DNA of 64,000 bases from positions 1 to 64,000 of the forward strand of contig JAEZCN010000253.1 in assembly GCA_023433515.1 (NCBI GenBank). Direction: 5' to 3'. Below are positions 26,017-34,905 of the stretch, piece after piece. Every line of letters begins with the position of its first letter. The first letter of the stretch is position 1. A model generated the notes under the pieces. The model made no database searches and was not told the DNA's origin. It saw nothing but the letters and a program-made list of their open reading frames with translations. Source of the DNA: Pseudomonadota bacterium. GTDB taxonomy: Bacteria; Pseudomonadota; Gammaproteobacteria; Steroidobacterales; Steroidobacteraceae. A program made the translations under genes and the position numbers.

Positions 26017-29000
26017 GTGGTGCTCGCGTACGGCTCGTCAGCCGGCGTCTCGTCCACTTTCATCGCCACCGGTTTCACCTTGAAGTAACCGAGGATCACG
26101 ACGAAGAACACGGGCACGAAGAATATGGCGAGGAACGTCGACGTCAGCATGCCGCCGATCACGCCGGTGCCGACCGCGTGCTGCGCGCCCGAGCCCGCGC
26201 CGGACGCCATGGCCAGCGGCAACACGCCCGACATGAACGCGAGCGACGTCATGAGGATGGGACGCAGGCGCTGTTTGGTCGCGTGCATCACCGCCTCCAC
26301 GAGGCCCATGCCGCGATCGAAGTTCTCTTTCGCGAATTCGACGATGAGGATGGCGCTCTTGGCCGCGAGGCCGATCGTGACCAGCAGGCCGACCTGGAAG
26401 TACGCGTCGTTCGTGAGGCCGCGCCCGAGTGTCGCGAGCACGGCGCCGAGCACGCCGAGCGGCACGACGAGCAGCACGGTGGCCGGGATCGACCAGCTCT
26501 CGTAGAGCGCCGCGAGGCACAGGAATACGATCGCGAGCGACAGCGCGTAAAGAATCGGCGCCTGCGAACCCGAAGACTTCTCCTCGTACGAGAGGCCGTT
26601 CCATTCGAGGCCGACGCCCGCGGGCAGGCTGGCGACGAGCTCTTCCATCGCCTCCATCGCCTCGCCCGAGCTGCGGCTCGGCGCCGGCGCGCCCTGGATC
26701 TGGTACGCGGGCACGCCGTTGAAACGCACGAGCTTCTGCGGACCGTAGGTCCACTCGCCGCGCGCGATCGCCGAGAACGGCACCATGCCGCCCTCCTTGT
26801 TACGCACGTACCAGCGGCTGAGGTCCTCGGGCTGCATGCGCGATTCGGGAATTCCCTGCACGTAGACGCGTTTGACGCGGCCGCGGTCGATGAAGTCGTT
26901 CACGTAGGTAGACGCCCAACCGGTCTGCAGCGTCTGGTTGATATCCGAGATCGAGACGCCGAGCGCACTCGCCTTCTCACGATCGATGTCGAGCTTGAAT
27001 TGCGGCGCGTCCTCGACGCCGTTCGGCCGCACGTTCGCGAGCCGCGGGTCCTGCGCGGCCATGCCGAGCAACTGGTTGCGCGCGGCGAGGAACGCGTCGT
27101 GACTCAGGCCGCCGCGATTCTGCAGCATGAGATCGAAGCCCGCCGTGTTGCCGAGCTCGAGCACGGCAGGCGGCGGGATCGCGATGACGTTCGCGTCCTT
27201 GATCGACGAGAAGAACTGGTTCGCGCGCCCGAGAACGGCGGCGACCGAGAGCTCACTCTTCTTGCGTTCGCTCCAATCACGCAGCTTGATGAAGATCAGG
27301 CCCGAGTTCTGTCCCGGTCCCGCGAAGTTGAAGCCGTTGACCGTGAGCACTCCCTCTACCGCATCACTCTCCTGTTCGTTCAGATACTGCTGCGCGGCAT
27401 CGAGCACCGCCCAGGTGCGCTCCTTCGACGCGCCGGGCGGGGTCTGCACCTGGCCGTACGCAAAGCCGGGATCCTCGGCCGGGAGGAACGACGACGGGAT
27501 CCGGGTGAACAGCGCTGCCACCAGGGCGACGATGCCGAGGTACACGAGCATCGTGCGGCGCGGCCGCGCGAGCATCGCGGTCAGGCCGCGCTCGTGGCGA
27601 TCCCGGCCCTGGTCGAACTTCTTGTTGAACCATTTGAAGAAGCCCTTGTGTTCGACGTGCCCGGACTTCGGAAGAGGCTTCAGGATCGTCGCGCACAGCG
27701 CGGGCGTGAGGATGAGCGCGACGAGCACCGACAACCCCATCGCCGAGACGAGCGTGATCGAGAACTGGCGGTAGATGACGCCGATCGAGCCGCCGAAGAA
27801 CGCCATCGGCACGAACACCGCGCCGAGCACCAGCGCGATCGCGACCAGCGCGCCCGTGATCTGGTCCATCGACTTGCGCGTGGCCTCGCGCGGCGACAGC
27901 CCTTCCTCGGCCATGACCCGCTCGACGTTTTCGACGACCACGATCGCGTCGTCGACGAGCAATCCGATGGCGAGCGCCATGCCGAACATCGTGAGCGTGT
28001 TGATCGAGAACCCGAATGCCGCGAGCACGCCGAACGTTCCGAGCAGCACGATGGGCACGGCGATCGTCGGGATCAGCGTCGCGCGTGCGTTCTGCAGGAA
28101 GAGGAACATGACGAGGAACACGAGCACGACGGCTTCGACGAGTGTCTTCACGACCTCGAAGATCGAGGTCTTCACGAACGGCGTCGTGTCGAGTGGATAG
28201 ACGACCTCGAGCCCGCGCGGGAAGAAGGGCCGCAGGCGATCGATCGTCGCGTGGATCGCGTCGACGGTATCGAGCGCGTTCTGGCCCGCCGCGAGCCGGA
28301 TCGCGACACCGGCCGCGGGCTTGCCGTTGTACTTCGTGTCGCGCGTGTAGCTCTCGGAGTTGAGGGACACCGTTGCGACGTCGCCGATGCGCACCTGCGA
28401 GCCGTCCGGGTTGACGCGCAGCAGGATGTCCTTGAACTGGTCGGCCGTCGAGAATCGCGTGGGCCCGATGATGCTGGCCGTGATCGCCTGGCCCGGCGCC
28501 GCCGGCAGGCCGCCGATCTGCCCGACGGACACCTGCACGTTCTGCGCGCGGATCGCCGCGACGACGTCACCTGTCGTGAGCCCGTAGTTGTTGAGCTTCG
28601 CCGGATCGAGCCAGATGCGCATCGCGTACTGCGAGCCGAACATCGTGACGTCACCGACGCCCGGCGTGCGGTTGAGCGGATCGAGGATGTTCGTCGCGAC
28701 GTAGTCGGTGAGGTCCTCGCTGCTCATGCTGCCGTCGGCGGAGATGACGCCCATGACGACGAGGAAATTGCGCGCGGGTTTGTTGACCCTTATCCCCGAC
28801 TGCTGGACTTCCTGCGGCAGCAAGGGCATCGCGGTCTGCAGCTTGTTCTGCACCTGCACCTGCGCCGTGTCGGGGTTGGTGCCCTGCGCGAAGGTCAGCG
28901 TGATCGACGCGCTGCCGTCCGAATTCGCCTCGGACGTGATGTACGTGAGGTTGTCGATGCCGTTGAGTGATTGCTCGATGACCTGGATCACCGTGTCCTG

Positions 29001-29174
29001 CAACGTCTGCGCCGAGGAGCCCGGGTAGTTCGTGCTGATGCCGACGGTCGGCGGCGCGATCGCGGGGTACTGGCGGATGGGCAGGTTGAGCACCGAAACG
29101 GTGCCCGCGATCATCGTGATGATCGCGATGACCCACGCGAAGATGGGGCGGTCGATGAAGAAGCGCGAAAGCAT
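26013..29174 (-). CDS. RND multidrug efflux permease, HAE1 (AcrB-like) family
   Basis: The inner-membrane proton-driven pump of the tripartite system, 1053 aa, normal for HAE1. It opens with the canonical MLSRFFIDRPIFAWV. The proton-relay aspartates D408 and D409 sit in GLLVDDAIVVVENVERVM, matching AcrB D407/D408. Twelve transmembrane helices and two large periplasmic loops are apparent, and the pump ends with a short charged tail (VDETPADEPYASTT). It lies 38 bases after the membrane-fusion gene. Antibiotics, solvents or plant compounds are plausible substrates; this is inference. Confidence 0.96.
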   Translation of the reverse strand: MLSRFFIDRPIFAWVIAIITMIAGTVSVLNLPIRQYPAIAPPTVGISTNYPGSSAQTLQDTVIQVIEQSLNGIDNLTYITSEANSDGSASITLTFAQGTNPDTAQVQVQNKLQTAMPLLPQEVQQSGIRVNKPARNFLVVMGVISADGSMSSEDLTDYVATNILDPLNRTPGVGDVTMFGSQYAMRIWLDPAKLNNYGLTTGDVVAAIRAQNVQVSVGQIGGLPAAPGQAITASIIGPTRFSTADQFKDILLRVNPDGSQVRIGDVATVSLNSESYTRDTKYNGKPAAGVAIRLAAGQNALDTVDAIHATIDRLRPFFPRGLEVVYPLDTTPFVKTSIFEVVKTLVEAVVLVFLVMFLFLQNARATLIPTIAVPIVLLGTFGVLAAFGFSINTLTMFGMALAIGLLVDDAIVVVENVERVMAEEGLSPREATRKSMDQITGALVAIALVLGAVFVPMAFFGGSIGVIYRQFSITLVSAMGLSVLVALILTPALCATILKPLPKSGHVEHKGFFKWFNKKFDQGRDRHERGLTAMLARPRRTMLVYLGIVALVAALFTRIPSSFLPAEDPGFAYGQVQTPPGASKERTWAVLDAAQQYLNEQESDAVEGVLTVNGFNFAGPGQNSGLIFIKLRDWSERKKSELSVAAVLGRANQFFSSIKDANVIAIPPPAVLELGNTAGFDLMLQNRGGLSHDAFLAARNQLLGMAAQDPRLANVRPNGVEDAPQFKLDIDREKASALGVSISDINQTLQTGWASTYVNDFIDRGRVKRVYVQGIPESRMQPEDLSRWYVRNKEGGMVPFSAIARGEWTYGPQKLVRFNGVPAYQIQGAPAPSRSSGEAMEAMEELVASLPAGVGLEWNGLSYEEKSSGSQAPILYALSLAIVFLCLAALYESWSIPATVLLVVPLGVLGAVLATLGRGLTNDAYFQVGLLVTIGLAAKSAILIVEFAKENFDRGMGLVEAVMHATKQRLRPILMTSLAFMSGVLPLAMASGAGSGAQHAVGTGVIGGMLTSTFLAIFFVPVFFVVILGYFKVKPVAMKVDETPADEPYASTT

Positions 29175-29212
29175 GACTAGCTATTCACCCGGAAGTTCGT
29201 GGTTCGTGCGGA

Positions 29213-30397
29213 TCAGCGTCTGGCGACTTCGGGCCGGCCTTCCGCACGTCGCTCCACGTTGCCTGGTTCGGCCGCGGGGATCGGACGCACGACGGCGCCC
29301 GGCCTGATCTTCTGCAGTCCGTCGAGCACCACGCGCTCGCCGGGCTCGAGTCCGGCGGTGATGAGCCACTCGCCGTCGATCGCGCGGTCGGCGGTCACGA
29401 CGCGTTCGCTGACCTTGTCGTCCGGCCCCACCACCATGACGGTGGCCTCGCCGCGGGGGGTGTGCGACACACCGCGTTGCGGCACGAGCAGCGCCGCGGC
29501 GCGTGTTCCACGCGTCAACGTCGCGCGCACGAACATGCCCGGCAGCAGCTCGCGCTTCGGATTCGGGAACACGGCGCGCAGCACCACCGAACCGGTGGAC
29601 GGATCCACCGACACCTCGGACACCTTGAGACGGCCGCGCTCGGCAAACAGGCTGCCGTCCTCGAGTGTCAGGCCGACCTCGGCCTCGTTGTCGTCGGTCT
29701 TCACGAGCTCACCGCTCGCGAGCTGGCGCTGCAGGCGCAGCAGTTCGGTCGACGACTGCGTGATGTCGACATAGATCGGATCGAGTTGCTGGACGGTCGC
29801 GAGCGCGGATTGCTGTCCCGACGTGACCAGCGCACCCTCGGTGACGAGCGCGCGTCCGATCCGCCCGTTGATGGGCGACAACACCTGCGTGTAGACGAGA
29901 TTGATGCGCGCGCTTTCGACCTGCGCGCGGGCCGCGGCGATGTCGGCTTCCGCGCGGGCGCGCGCCGCGATCGCTTCGTCGTTCTCCTGCTTCGAAACCG
30001 CGTTCGCCGCGATCAGCGGCGCGTATCTTTCCTCGAGCAGCTTCGCGGTGACGGCCTGGGCTTCGGCGCGCTTGAGCGCGGCCTCGGCCTGCGACAGCGT
30101 GGCGCGGTAGCTGCTCGCATCGATCTGGAACAACTGCTGGCCGGCCTTCACTTCCGTGCCCTCGGCGAACAGCCGTTTCTGCACGATGCCCGTGACCTGC
30201 GGGCGCACTTCCGCGACGCGGAACGCCGTGGTGCGACCCGGCAACTGATCGGTGATCGCGATCGCACGCGGCGCGAGTGTGACGACGCCCACTTCGGGCG
30301 GCGGCGGCGGACCGGCGTCTTCCTTGCCGCAGGCGGCGAGCGTCAGCGCGGCGAGCGCCAGCAATCCGGCGCGAAGGAGATCAATGCGAATCATCAC
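29213..30397 (-). CDS. RND efflux periplasmic adaptor (membrane fusion) lipoprotein, AcrA-like
   Basis: Couples the permease to the outer-membrane channel. The 394-aa protein has a lipoprotein signal with lipobox LAAC (about 20-23), then a polyproline stretch (GPPPPPEVGVV), the barrel-sandwich start (LPGRTTAFRVAEVRPQV), an alpha-helical hairpin (about 95-165) and the C-terminal membrane-proximal domain. The order is typical of AcrA/MexA. The 5' end overlaps the marR gene by 17 bases, so regulator and pump are on one transcript. Confidence 0.95.
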   Translation of the reverse strand: MMIRIDLLRAGLLALAALTLAACGKEDAGPPPPPEVGVVTLAPRAIAITDQLPGRTTAFRVAEVRPQVTGIVQKRLFAEGTEVKAGQQLFQIDASSYRATLSQAEAALKRAEAQAVTAKLLEERYAPLIAANAVSKQENDEAIAARARAEADIAAARAQVESARINLVYTQVLSPINGRIGRALVTEGALVTSGQQSALATVQQLDPIYVDITQSSTELLRLQRQLASGELVKTDDNEAEVGLTLEDGSLFAERGRLKVSEVSVDPSTGSVVLRAVFPNPKRELLPGMFVRATLTRGTRAAALLVPQRGVSHTPRGEATVMVVGPDDKVSERVVTADRAIDGEWLITAGLEPGERVVLDGLQKIRPGAVVRPIPAAEPGNVERRAEGRPEVARR

Positions 30398-30887
30398 GGG
30401 CTCCGTTCGCGAGCATGCGGCTCAGCAAGCCATTGAACTGCGCGAGTTCTTCCTTCCTGAATCCATCGAGGTGCACGTGCATTCCTTCGACGACGATCGG
30501 CCAGATCTTGTTGGCCACCTTCTTGCCCTTCGCCGTCAGGTGCAGGTTGACGACGCGGCGATCGGTCTCGCTGCGCTCGCGGCGCAGCAGGTCCTTCTCT
30601 TCGAGGCGGTCGAGCATGCGGCTCATGGAGGCAAGCCCGACGCCGGTCATCCGCGCGAGTCCCGCGACGGTGTCGGCGCGCTTGAGCCACAGCATGAGCA
30701 CCGGCTCCCACTGCATGCCGGTCAATTCGAGTGGCTGCATGTGCCGGTCGACACGGCGCACGAGCGAGTTCATCACCAGCTTCAGCTGCCGGCAGATCAT
30801 GCGATGCGGATCGTCCTCCGGGAGCGGAACGATCTCGGGGGATTCGCGCGATCGTTCGCGTACGGATCGGGCGGCGGCGGCGGTCAT
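30381..30887 (-). CDS. MarR-family transcriptional regulator of the efflux operon
   Basis: A 168-aa winged-helix repressor. The central DNA-binding segment runs from ELTGMQWEPVLMLW through TVAGLARMTGVGLASMSRMLDRLEEKDLL to the wing RRERSETDRRVVNLHLT, with the conserved DRR. The flanking helices should form the dimer interface that senses ligands. It is the first gene of the marR-acrA-acrB-nodT operon. A strong palindrome lies in its own promoter, which indicates autorepression and ligand-induced release. The ribosome site before the ATG is weak. Confidence 0.93.
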   Translation of the reverse strand: MTAAAARSVRERSRESPEIVPLPEDDPHRMICRQLKLVMNSLVRRVDRHMQPLELTGMQWEPVLMLWLKRADTVAGLARMTGVGLASMSRMLDRLEEKDLLRRERSETDRRVVNLHLTAKGKKVANKIWPIVVEGMHVHLDGFRKEELAQFNGLLSRMLANGARDDSH

Positions 30888-30936
30888 GGAAGCTCGCGGT
30901 GGGATTCAGGGGGCGCGCAGGATCGCGTGCCGGTGC

Positions 30937-30958
30937 AATAGTTGTCAAGGCAACTATT
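30937..30958. promoter_or_regulatory. Palindromic operator over the -35 box of the MarR/efflux operon
   Basis: A perfect inverted repeat, AATAGTTG-N6-CAACTATT. On the minus strand it contains TTGACA (30943-30948), an ideal -35 box, 50-odd bases before the marR start; the -10 hexamer about 17 bases on is weak. MarR-family operators commonly have this TAGTTG-N6-CAACTA form. A repressor here would block RNA polymerase at the -35. The divergent MFS gene starts 190 bases away and could also be affected. Confidence 0.75.
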
Positions 30959-31148
30959 TCACAGGAAAGCGTTTCGTGCGCCGTACCCGGGATGCGCCCC
31001 GCCCGGCCAGGGCACAAGCCACTGACGAATCGAGGAAATTTCGTCGCGCGGCCCGCGGCGCGGCCGGAACGCCCCGCTCGAGTACAGAACAGGAATTCGC
31101 GAGCGACTGGCCCTTGGCGCGAATGTGTGCGCAACGGAAGATGAGGCC

Positions 31149-32393
31149 ATGAACGGAATCGACAAACGCCTGCTCGGCGTCATGATCGCGGCGGGCTCGA
31201 TCCTCATGATCACGATGGGCCTGCGCCAGTCGCTGGGCCTGTACATCGCGCCCATCATCGACAGCACGCACGTCGGTTACGCCGCGATGAGTTTCGCGAT
31301 GGCCATCGGCCAGCTCATGTGGGGCGTCGCGCAGCCCGCGTTCGGCGCGCTCGCCGACCGTCACGGCGCGCGCCCCGTGCTGCTCGTAGGCGCATTGATG
31401 CTCGCGGCGGGCGTCGCGCTCACGCCGTTCGCGTCGAGCGAGTTCGCGTTCGTCGCGACACTCGGCGTGCTGGTCGCGGCCGGCGCGGGCGCGGGCAGCT
31501 TCGGCGTGTTGTTCGGCGTGGTTGCTCAGCGGGTACCGATTCAGTCGCGCTCGTTCGCTTCCGGGTTCATCAATGCCGGCGGCAGCCTCGGCCAATTCGT
31601 GTTCGCGAATCTCAACCAGGCGCTGATCAGCGCATTCGGCTGGGTGGCCGGCATGTGGGCGATGGCCATCGCCGCGCTCGCGACCATCCCGCTGATGCGG
31701 CCGCTGCTACGGAAGCCGGAGCCGAAAGACCCGCGCGACGCGCGCGCCGAAGCGGCGGCCGCGATACACGCCGTTCCCGCCGAGTCGGCGCTCACGATGC
31801 GCGAGCAGCTGCGCATCGCCGCGCGAGACCGCAGCTACTGGTGCCTGCACCTCGGGTTCTTCACCTGCGGATTCCACATCGCGTTCCTCGTCACCCATCT
31901 CCCGGGCGAGGTGCAGCTGTGCATGCTGCCGGCCTCGGTCGCCTCGATGTCGCTGGCCATCATCGGCCTCGCGAACGTCGCGGGTAGTTTGTGGGCCGGC
32001 TGGGCCGGCGGCGTGATGCGCATGAAGTACCTGCTGTTCGCGATGTACGCGAGCCGCGCGGTGGCCGTACTCGTCTATCTCGCCGCGCCCAAGACACCGA
32101 CGACGTTCTACGTGTTCGCCGCGGTGCTCGGCTTCACCTGGCTCGCGACCGTGCCGCCGACCGCGGGATTGATCGGCAAACTATTCGGCATCCGTTATCT
32201 CGCGACCCTGTTCGGCCTCGCCACGTTCACGCACCAGATCGGCGGCTTCTTCGGCGCCTCGCTGGGCGGCTGGGCGATGACCCGCTTCGGCGATTTCTCG
32301 TGGATGTGGTACGCGGACGCCGCGCTCGCGCTGCTCGCGGCGCTCGTGAACCTGCCGATCCGCGAAGCCAAGCTCAAGCCCGTCCCCGCGTAA
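31149..32393 (+). CDS. Major facilitator superfamily transporter
   Basis: A 414-aa 12-helix MFS permease. The start ATG at 31149 (MNGIDKRLLGVMIAAG) is preferred to a GTG 24 bases upstream because GGAAG precedes it at proper spacing. The motif between helices 2 and 3 is present as GALADRHGARPVLLVG. A short hydrophilic loop with basic and acidic residues (RKPEPKDPRDARAE) separates the two halves. It resembles the oxalate/formate-antiporter and YbfB-like branch (GLRQSLGLYIAPI), but the substrate is unknown. It diverges from the MarR operon and is followed by a hairpin element. Confidence 0.88.
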   Translation: MNGIDKRLLGVMIAAGSILMITMGLRQSLGLYIAPIIDSTHVGYAAMSFAMAIGQLMWGVAQPAFGALADRHGARPVLLVGALMLAAGVALTPFASSEFAFVATLGVLVAAGAGAGSFGVLFGVVAQRVPIQSRSFASGFINAGGSLGQFVFANLNQALISAFGWVAGMWAMAIAALATIPLMRPLLRKPEPKDPRDARAEAAAAIHAVPAESALTMREQLRIAARDRSYWCLHLGFFTCGFHIAFLVTHLPGEVQLCMLPASVASMSLAIIGLANVAGSLWAGWAGGVMRMKYLLFAMYASRAVAVLVYLAAPKTPTTFYVFAAVLGFTWLATVPPTAGLIGKLFGIRYLATLFGLATFTHQIGGFFGASLGGWAMTRFGDFSWMWYADAALALLAALVNLPIREAKLKPVPA

Positions 32394-32433
32394 TGGGGAC
32401 ATTCCCCGTTTCCTGGCAAACGGGGACAGACCT
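32394..32433. repeat. Paired hairpins at the MFS/TlpA convergent junction
   Basis: Immediately after the MFS stop codon, GGGGA-CAT-TCCCC (32395-32407) overlaps a second stem, CCCCGTTT (32404-32411) paired with AAACGGGG (32418-32425) around CCTGGC. The two stems share CCCC and cannot form together. The element ends just before the stop of the opposing redoxin gene, so it could terminate transcription from both sides. The GGGGACAGACC tail resembles GGGGTCAG units in the larger element at 51612-51759. Confidence 0.6.
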
Positions 32434-32441
32434 GCCGGCGG

Positions 32442-33185
32442 CTAGTCTTTCGCCTTGCGCAACAGGCCTTCCGTCCAGCGAGCGAGTTGTGGGCCCACCG
32501 TCGCGGCTTCCAGCTCGTCGCGCGCACCGCCGCGCTTCGTTCCGAGCAGCCGCCCGTCCGCGTCGAACAGCGCCATCATCGGGTAACTCTTCACGCGCAC
32601 CTGGTCGATCAGATCGCGCGCGTCCGGCACGACCCGCCACTTGAACTTGTAACGATCCACGAAACCACGTGCTTCGTCGGGCTCGTCGAACGTGATGGCC
32701 AGGAAATTCATGTGCGGCCGCGCGGCCGCGAACTCGTTCAATGGCCCGACTTCGAGAATGCAAGGCTTGCAGGTCGCGAAGTAGAAGTTCACCAGCGTGG
32801 GTTTGCCTTTCAAACTCTCGGCCGTGATGCGTTTGCCGTTGAGATCGCGCAGATCGAACGCCGGCATTTCCGAGATGGGTGGATAGGGCGCGGAGCACGC
32901 GGACGCACCGCGACCGCGGATGGTCAGCGTGATCGCCATGCCGTCCACCGAACGATCGGTATCGGTACGCATGCCTTCCTGCGACATCTGCCGCGAGAAC
33001 TCGTCGAACCCGACGGGCTGGCAGGCGAGGTCACGGTAGGAAATGCGCAACGTGGGCGCGAAACCCATGCTCGCCCTGAAACTTTCTTCGGTGAGTTTCG
33101 CGGGGCCGGGAGCAGCCGGCTCCGCGGCGTGGGCCAGGGGAACTGCAAACGCAAGAACGGCGACCGATCGCAACATGCCGCGCAT
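32442..33185 (-). CDS. Periplasmic TlpA-like thioredoxin-fold protein (paralogue 1)
   Basis: A 247-aa exported protein: signal peptide (about 1-20, ending AHA), an N-terminal domain of about 80 residues (about 30-100), then a TlpA/ResA-type thioredoxin domain. The redox motif is C139-K-P-C142 in NFYFATCKPC. Such proteins reduce or shuffle disulfides in the periplasm, for example during cytochrome c maturation. The ATG overlaps the glycosylase stop as TAATG, so it is coupled to that gene. The N-terminal domain (EESFRASMGF to DEFSRQM) resembles that of the second TlpA protein at 40929-41666 and is not part of ordinary TlpA. Confidence 0.87.
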   Translation of the reverse strand: MRGMLRSVAVLAFAVPLAHAAEPAAPGPAKLTEESFRASMGFAPTLRISYRDLACQPVGFDEFSRQMSQEGMRTDTDRSVDGMAITLTIRGRGASACSAPYPPISEMPAFDLRDLNGKRITAESLKGKPTLVNFYFATCKPCILEVGPLNEFAAARPHMNFLAITFDEPDEARGFVDRYKFKWRVVPDARDLIDQVRVKSYPMMALFDADGRLLGTKRGGARDELEAATVGPQLARWTEGLLRKAKD

Positions 33186-33763
33186 TATGGCCGAACGCTC
33201 ACGAAAGGACTGTCGCGTTCGAGGAACCTCAGACGCCGGTGCTGATCGCGCGACAGGCCGATACGCGTGGACACCTGGATGTCGACCGCGCGACCGGGCG
33301 CGCGCTCCAGCCACAGGACCCGGCTCTCCGTGAGATCCACACCCGAAAGCTCGAGCCCGATGCCGAGCGCGGCGCAGACACGCCCCGGTCCGCGCGCGAG
33401 ATCGCGCAACCGCGACGCGGGCCGCCTGCGCACCATGAGCTCGATGCCCTCGGTGGGCTCGAGCGCGCGGATCAACACGGCCGCGCCCGTGCCCTCTTCT
33501 TCCGCGGCGAGATTGAGCGTGAGGCACGAACCATAGACCATGCGCACGTAGCCGTGACCCCGCGCCGCGAACAGCGGCGCGTTGCTCACCGTGCGTCCCG
33601 GGCGGGCATAACCGGTCGGATCGCCCGGTGGATAGGCTTCGGTCTCGACGATGCGCCCCGCCGTGCGCCCGCTCGGCGTCGAATGGACCAGGGTCTTTCC
33701 GATGAGAAAGCGCGCGAGTGCGACCGTCCCGAGCGGCAGCGCTCGGCGGTTCAGGCGCCGCAT
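33185..33763 (-). CDS. aag: DNA-3-methyladenine glycosylase, AAG/MPG family
   Basis: Excises alkylated purines in base-excision repair. The 192-aa start at 33763 (MRRLNRRALPLG) fits the family best; the frame is open further upstream. Visible family motifs are ARFLIGKTLV, the catalytic VETEAY (39-44), VYGSCLTLNLA and ALEPTEG, then GPGRVCAALGI. One oddity: the segment after VETEAY usually reads D-x-A-A-H, and here it is GDPTGYARPGRT with Tyr in place of His. The gene is followed by the TlpA redoxin with a TAATG junction. Confidence 0.86.
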   Translation of the reverse strand: MRRLNRRALPLGTVALARFLIGKTLVHSTPSGRTAGRIVETEAYPPGDPTGYARPGRTVSNAPLFAARGHGYVRMVYGSCLTLNLAAEEEGTGAAVLIRALEPTEGIELMVRRRPASRLRDLARGPGRVCAALGIGLELSGVDLTESRVLWLERAPGRAVDIQVSTRIGLSRDQHRRLRFLERDSPFVSVRP

Positions 33764-33882
33764 CGGATTGGGCGAACCTGGATGACCATGATGAACCCTT
33801 TCACGATGAATGGATCTCGGCGGCCGCAATGATCCCGATTCCCGGCGTGGAATGGCAATATGCGTGGATGGAGGGGCGACAG

Positions 33883-34905
33883 ATGATCGGAAAGATTTTC
33901 CCGAAGCTCGTCGGAATCGCACTCGCCGTGAGTGCCGCGCAGGCCGTCCCCCAGACTCAGGCGCAGACAGCGGCCAAACCTGCCGCCGCGGCCATCGAAC
34001 CGCCCGACTGGCTGTTCCCGATCGACATCGAGACCCTTCGCGCCGCGGAGCAGAAGGATCCCCCGAAACTCGACGACGTCGAAATTCTGACCGTCCCTGA
34101 CAGCAAGGAGCAGTTCACTCTTGCCCGCATCAACGACAAGTTCAATCCGCCCGACTGGCGCCCGGCGAGTCACACGCCGATGCCCGACATCGTCGCGAAG
34201 GGGCGCAAGCCGAACGTCTGGGCCTGCGCCTACTGCCACACGCCGGGCGGCCAGGGCCGCCCGGAGAATTCCGCGCTCGCCGGATTGCCGGAGAACTACA
34301 TCCGCCAGCAGCTCATCGATTTCCGCAGCGGCGCGCGCAAGCCCTACGGCCCGGAGAAATACGCGCCGAGCCGCGACATGCACAAGCTCGCGAAATTCCT
34401 GACCGACGCCGACATCGACGAAAGCGCGAAGTATTTCTCGCAGCAGAAGCTCAAACGTCGCGTGTACGTGATCGAGAGCCTGCGCATCCCGCGCGCCGAG
34501 CCCGCGTTCTGGATCTACAAGGAACGGGGCGGCACCGAGGACCTGGGCGACCGCCTGCTCGAAGTGACGCAGGACATCGAGCGACACGAGCGGCGCGACG
34601 ATCGCCTCGAGTACATGGCGTACGTTCCGCCCGGCGCCATCTCGCGGGGCAAGAAACTCGCGGTGCAGGCCGAGGGCAAGAAGACGCAGGTGTGTTCCAC
34701 CTGCCACGGCACGAATCTCAAGGGCATGAACGATGTACCCGCCATCGCGGGACGTCAGCCCAGCTACCTGCTGAGGCAGATGCTCGCGTTCAAGGCGGGC
34801 ATCCGCACGAACTCGGAGGCCGCGCAGATGACGCCGGTGGTCGAGAACCTCGATCTGAACGAGATGATCGACGTCGTCGCGTACGTCTCTTCGCTTTATC
34901 CCTGA
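33883..34905 (+). CDS. Di-haem c-type cytochrome, exported
   Basis: A 340-aa periplasmic cytochrome with two CxxCH haem sites, CAYCH at C115-H119 and CSTCH at C271-H275, consistent with a cytochrome c4-like two-domain electron carrier with a long linker. The signal peptide (MIGKIFPKLVGIALAVSAAQA) begins at the ATG at 33883, chosen because GGAGGGG precedes it by 7 bases; upstream in-frame codons are poor. It is monocistronic. Its 3' end overlaps the SRPBCC gene on the other strand by 10 bases. Confidence 0.9.
   Translation: MIGKIFPKLVGIALAVSAAQAVPQTQAQTAAKPAAAAIEPPDWLFPIDIETLRAAEQKDPPKLDDVEILTVPDSKEQFTLARINDKFNPPDWRPASHTPMPDIVAKGRKPNVWACAYCHTPGGQGRPENSALAGLPENYIRQQLIDFRSGARKPYGPEKYAPSRDMHKLAKFLTDADIDESAKYFSQQKLKRRVYVIESLRIPRAEPAFWIYKERGGTEDLGDRLLEVTQDIERHERRDDRLEYMAYVPPGAISRGKKLAVQAEGKKTQVCSTCHGTNLKGMNDVPAIAGRQPSYLLRQMLAFKAGIRTNSEAAQMTPVVENLDLNEMIDVVAYVSSLYP

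Noticed and set aside
26178..28970. A 930-codon open frame on the plus strand opposite the RND permease gene
   Set aside because: It is the antisense shadow of a GC-rich gene. The translation is rich in Arg, His, Glu and Asp without domain motifs, and the minus-strand frame is a textbook AcrB protein.
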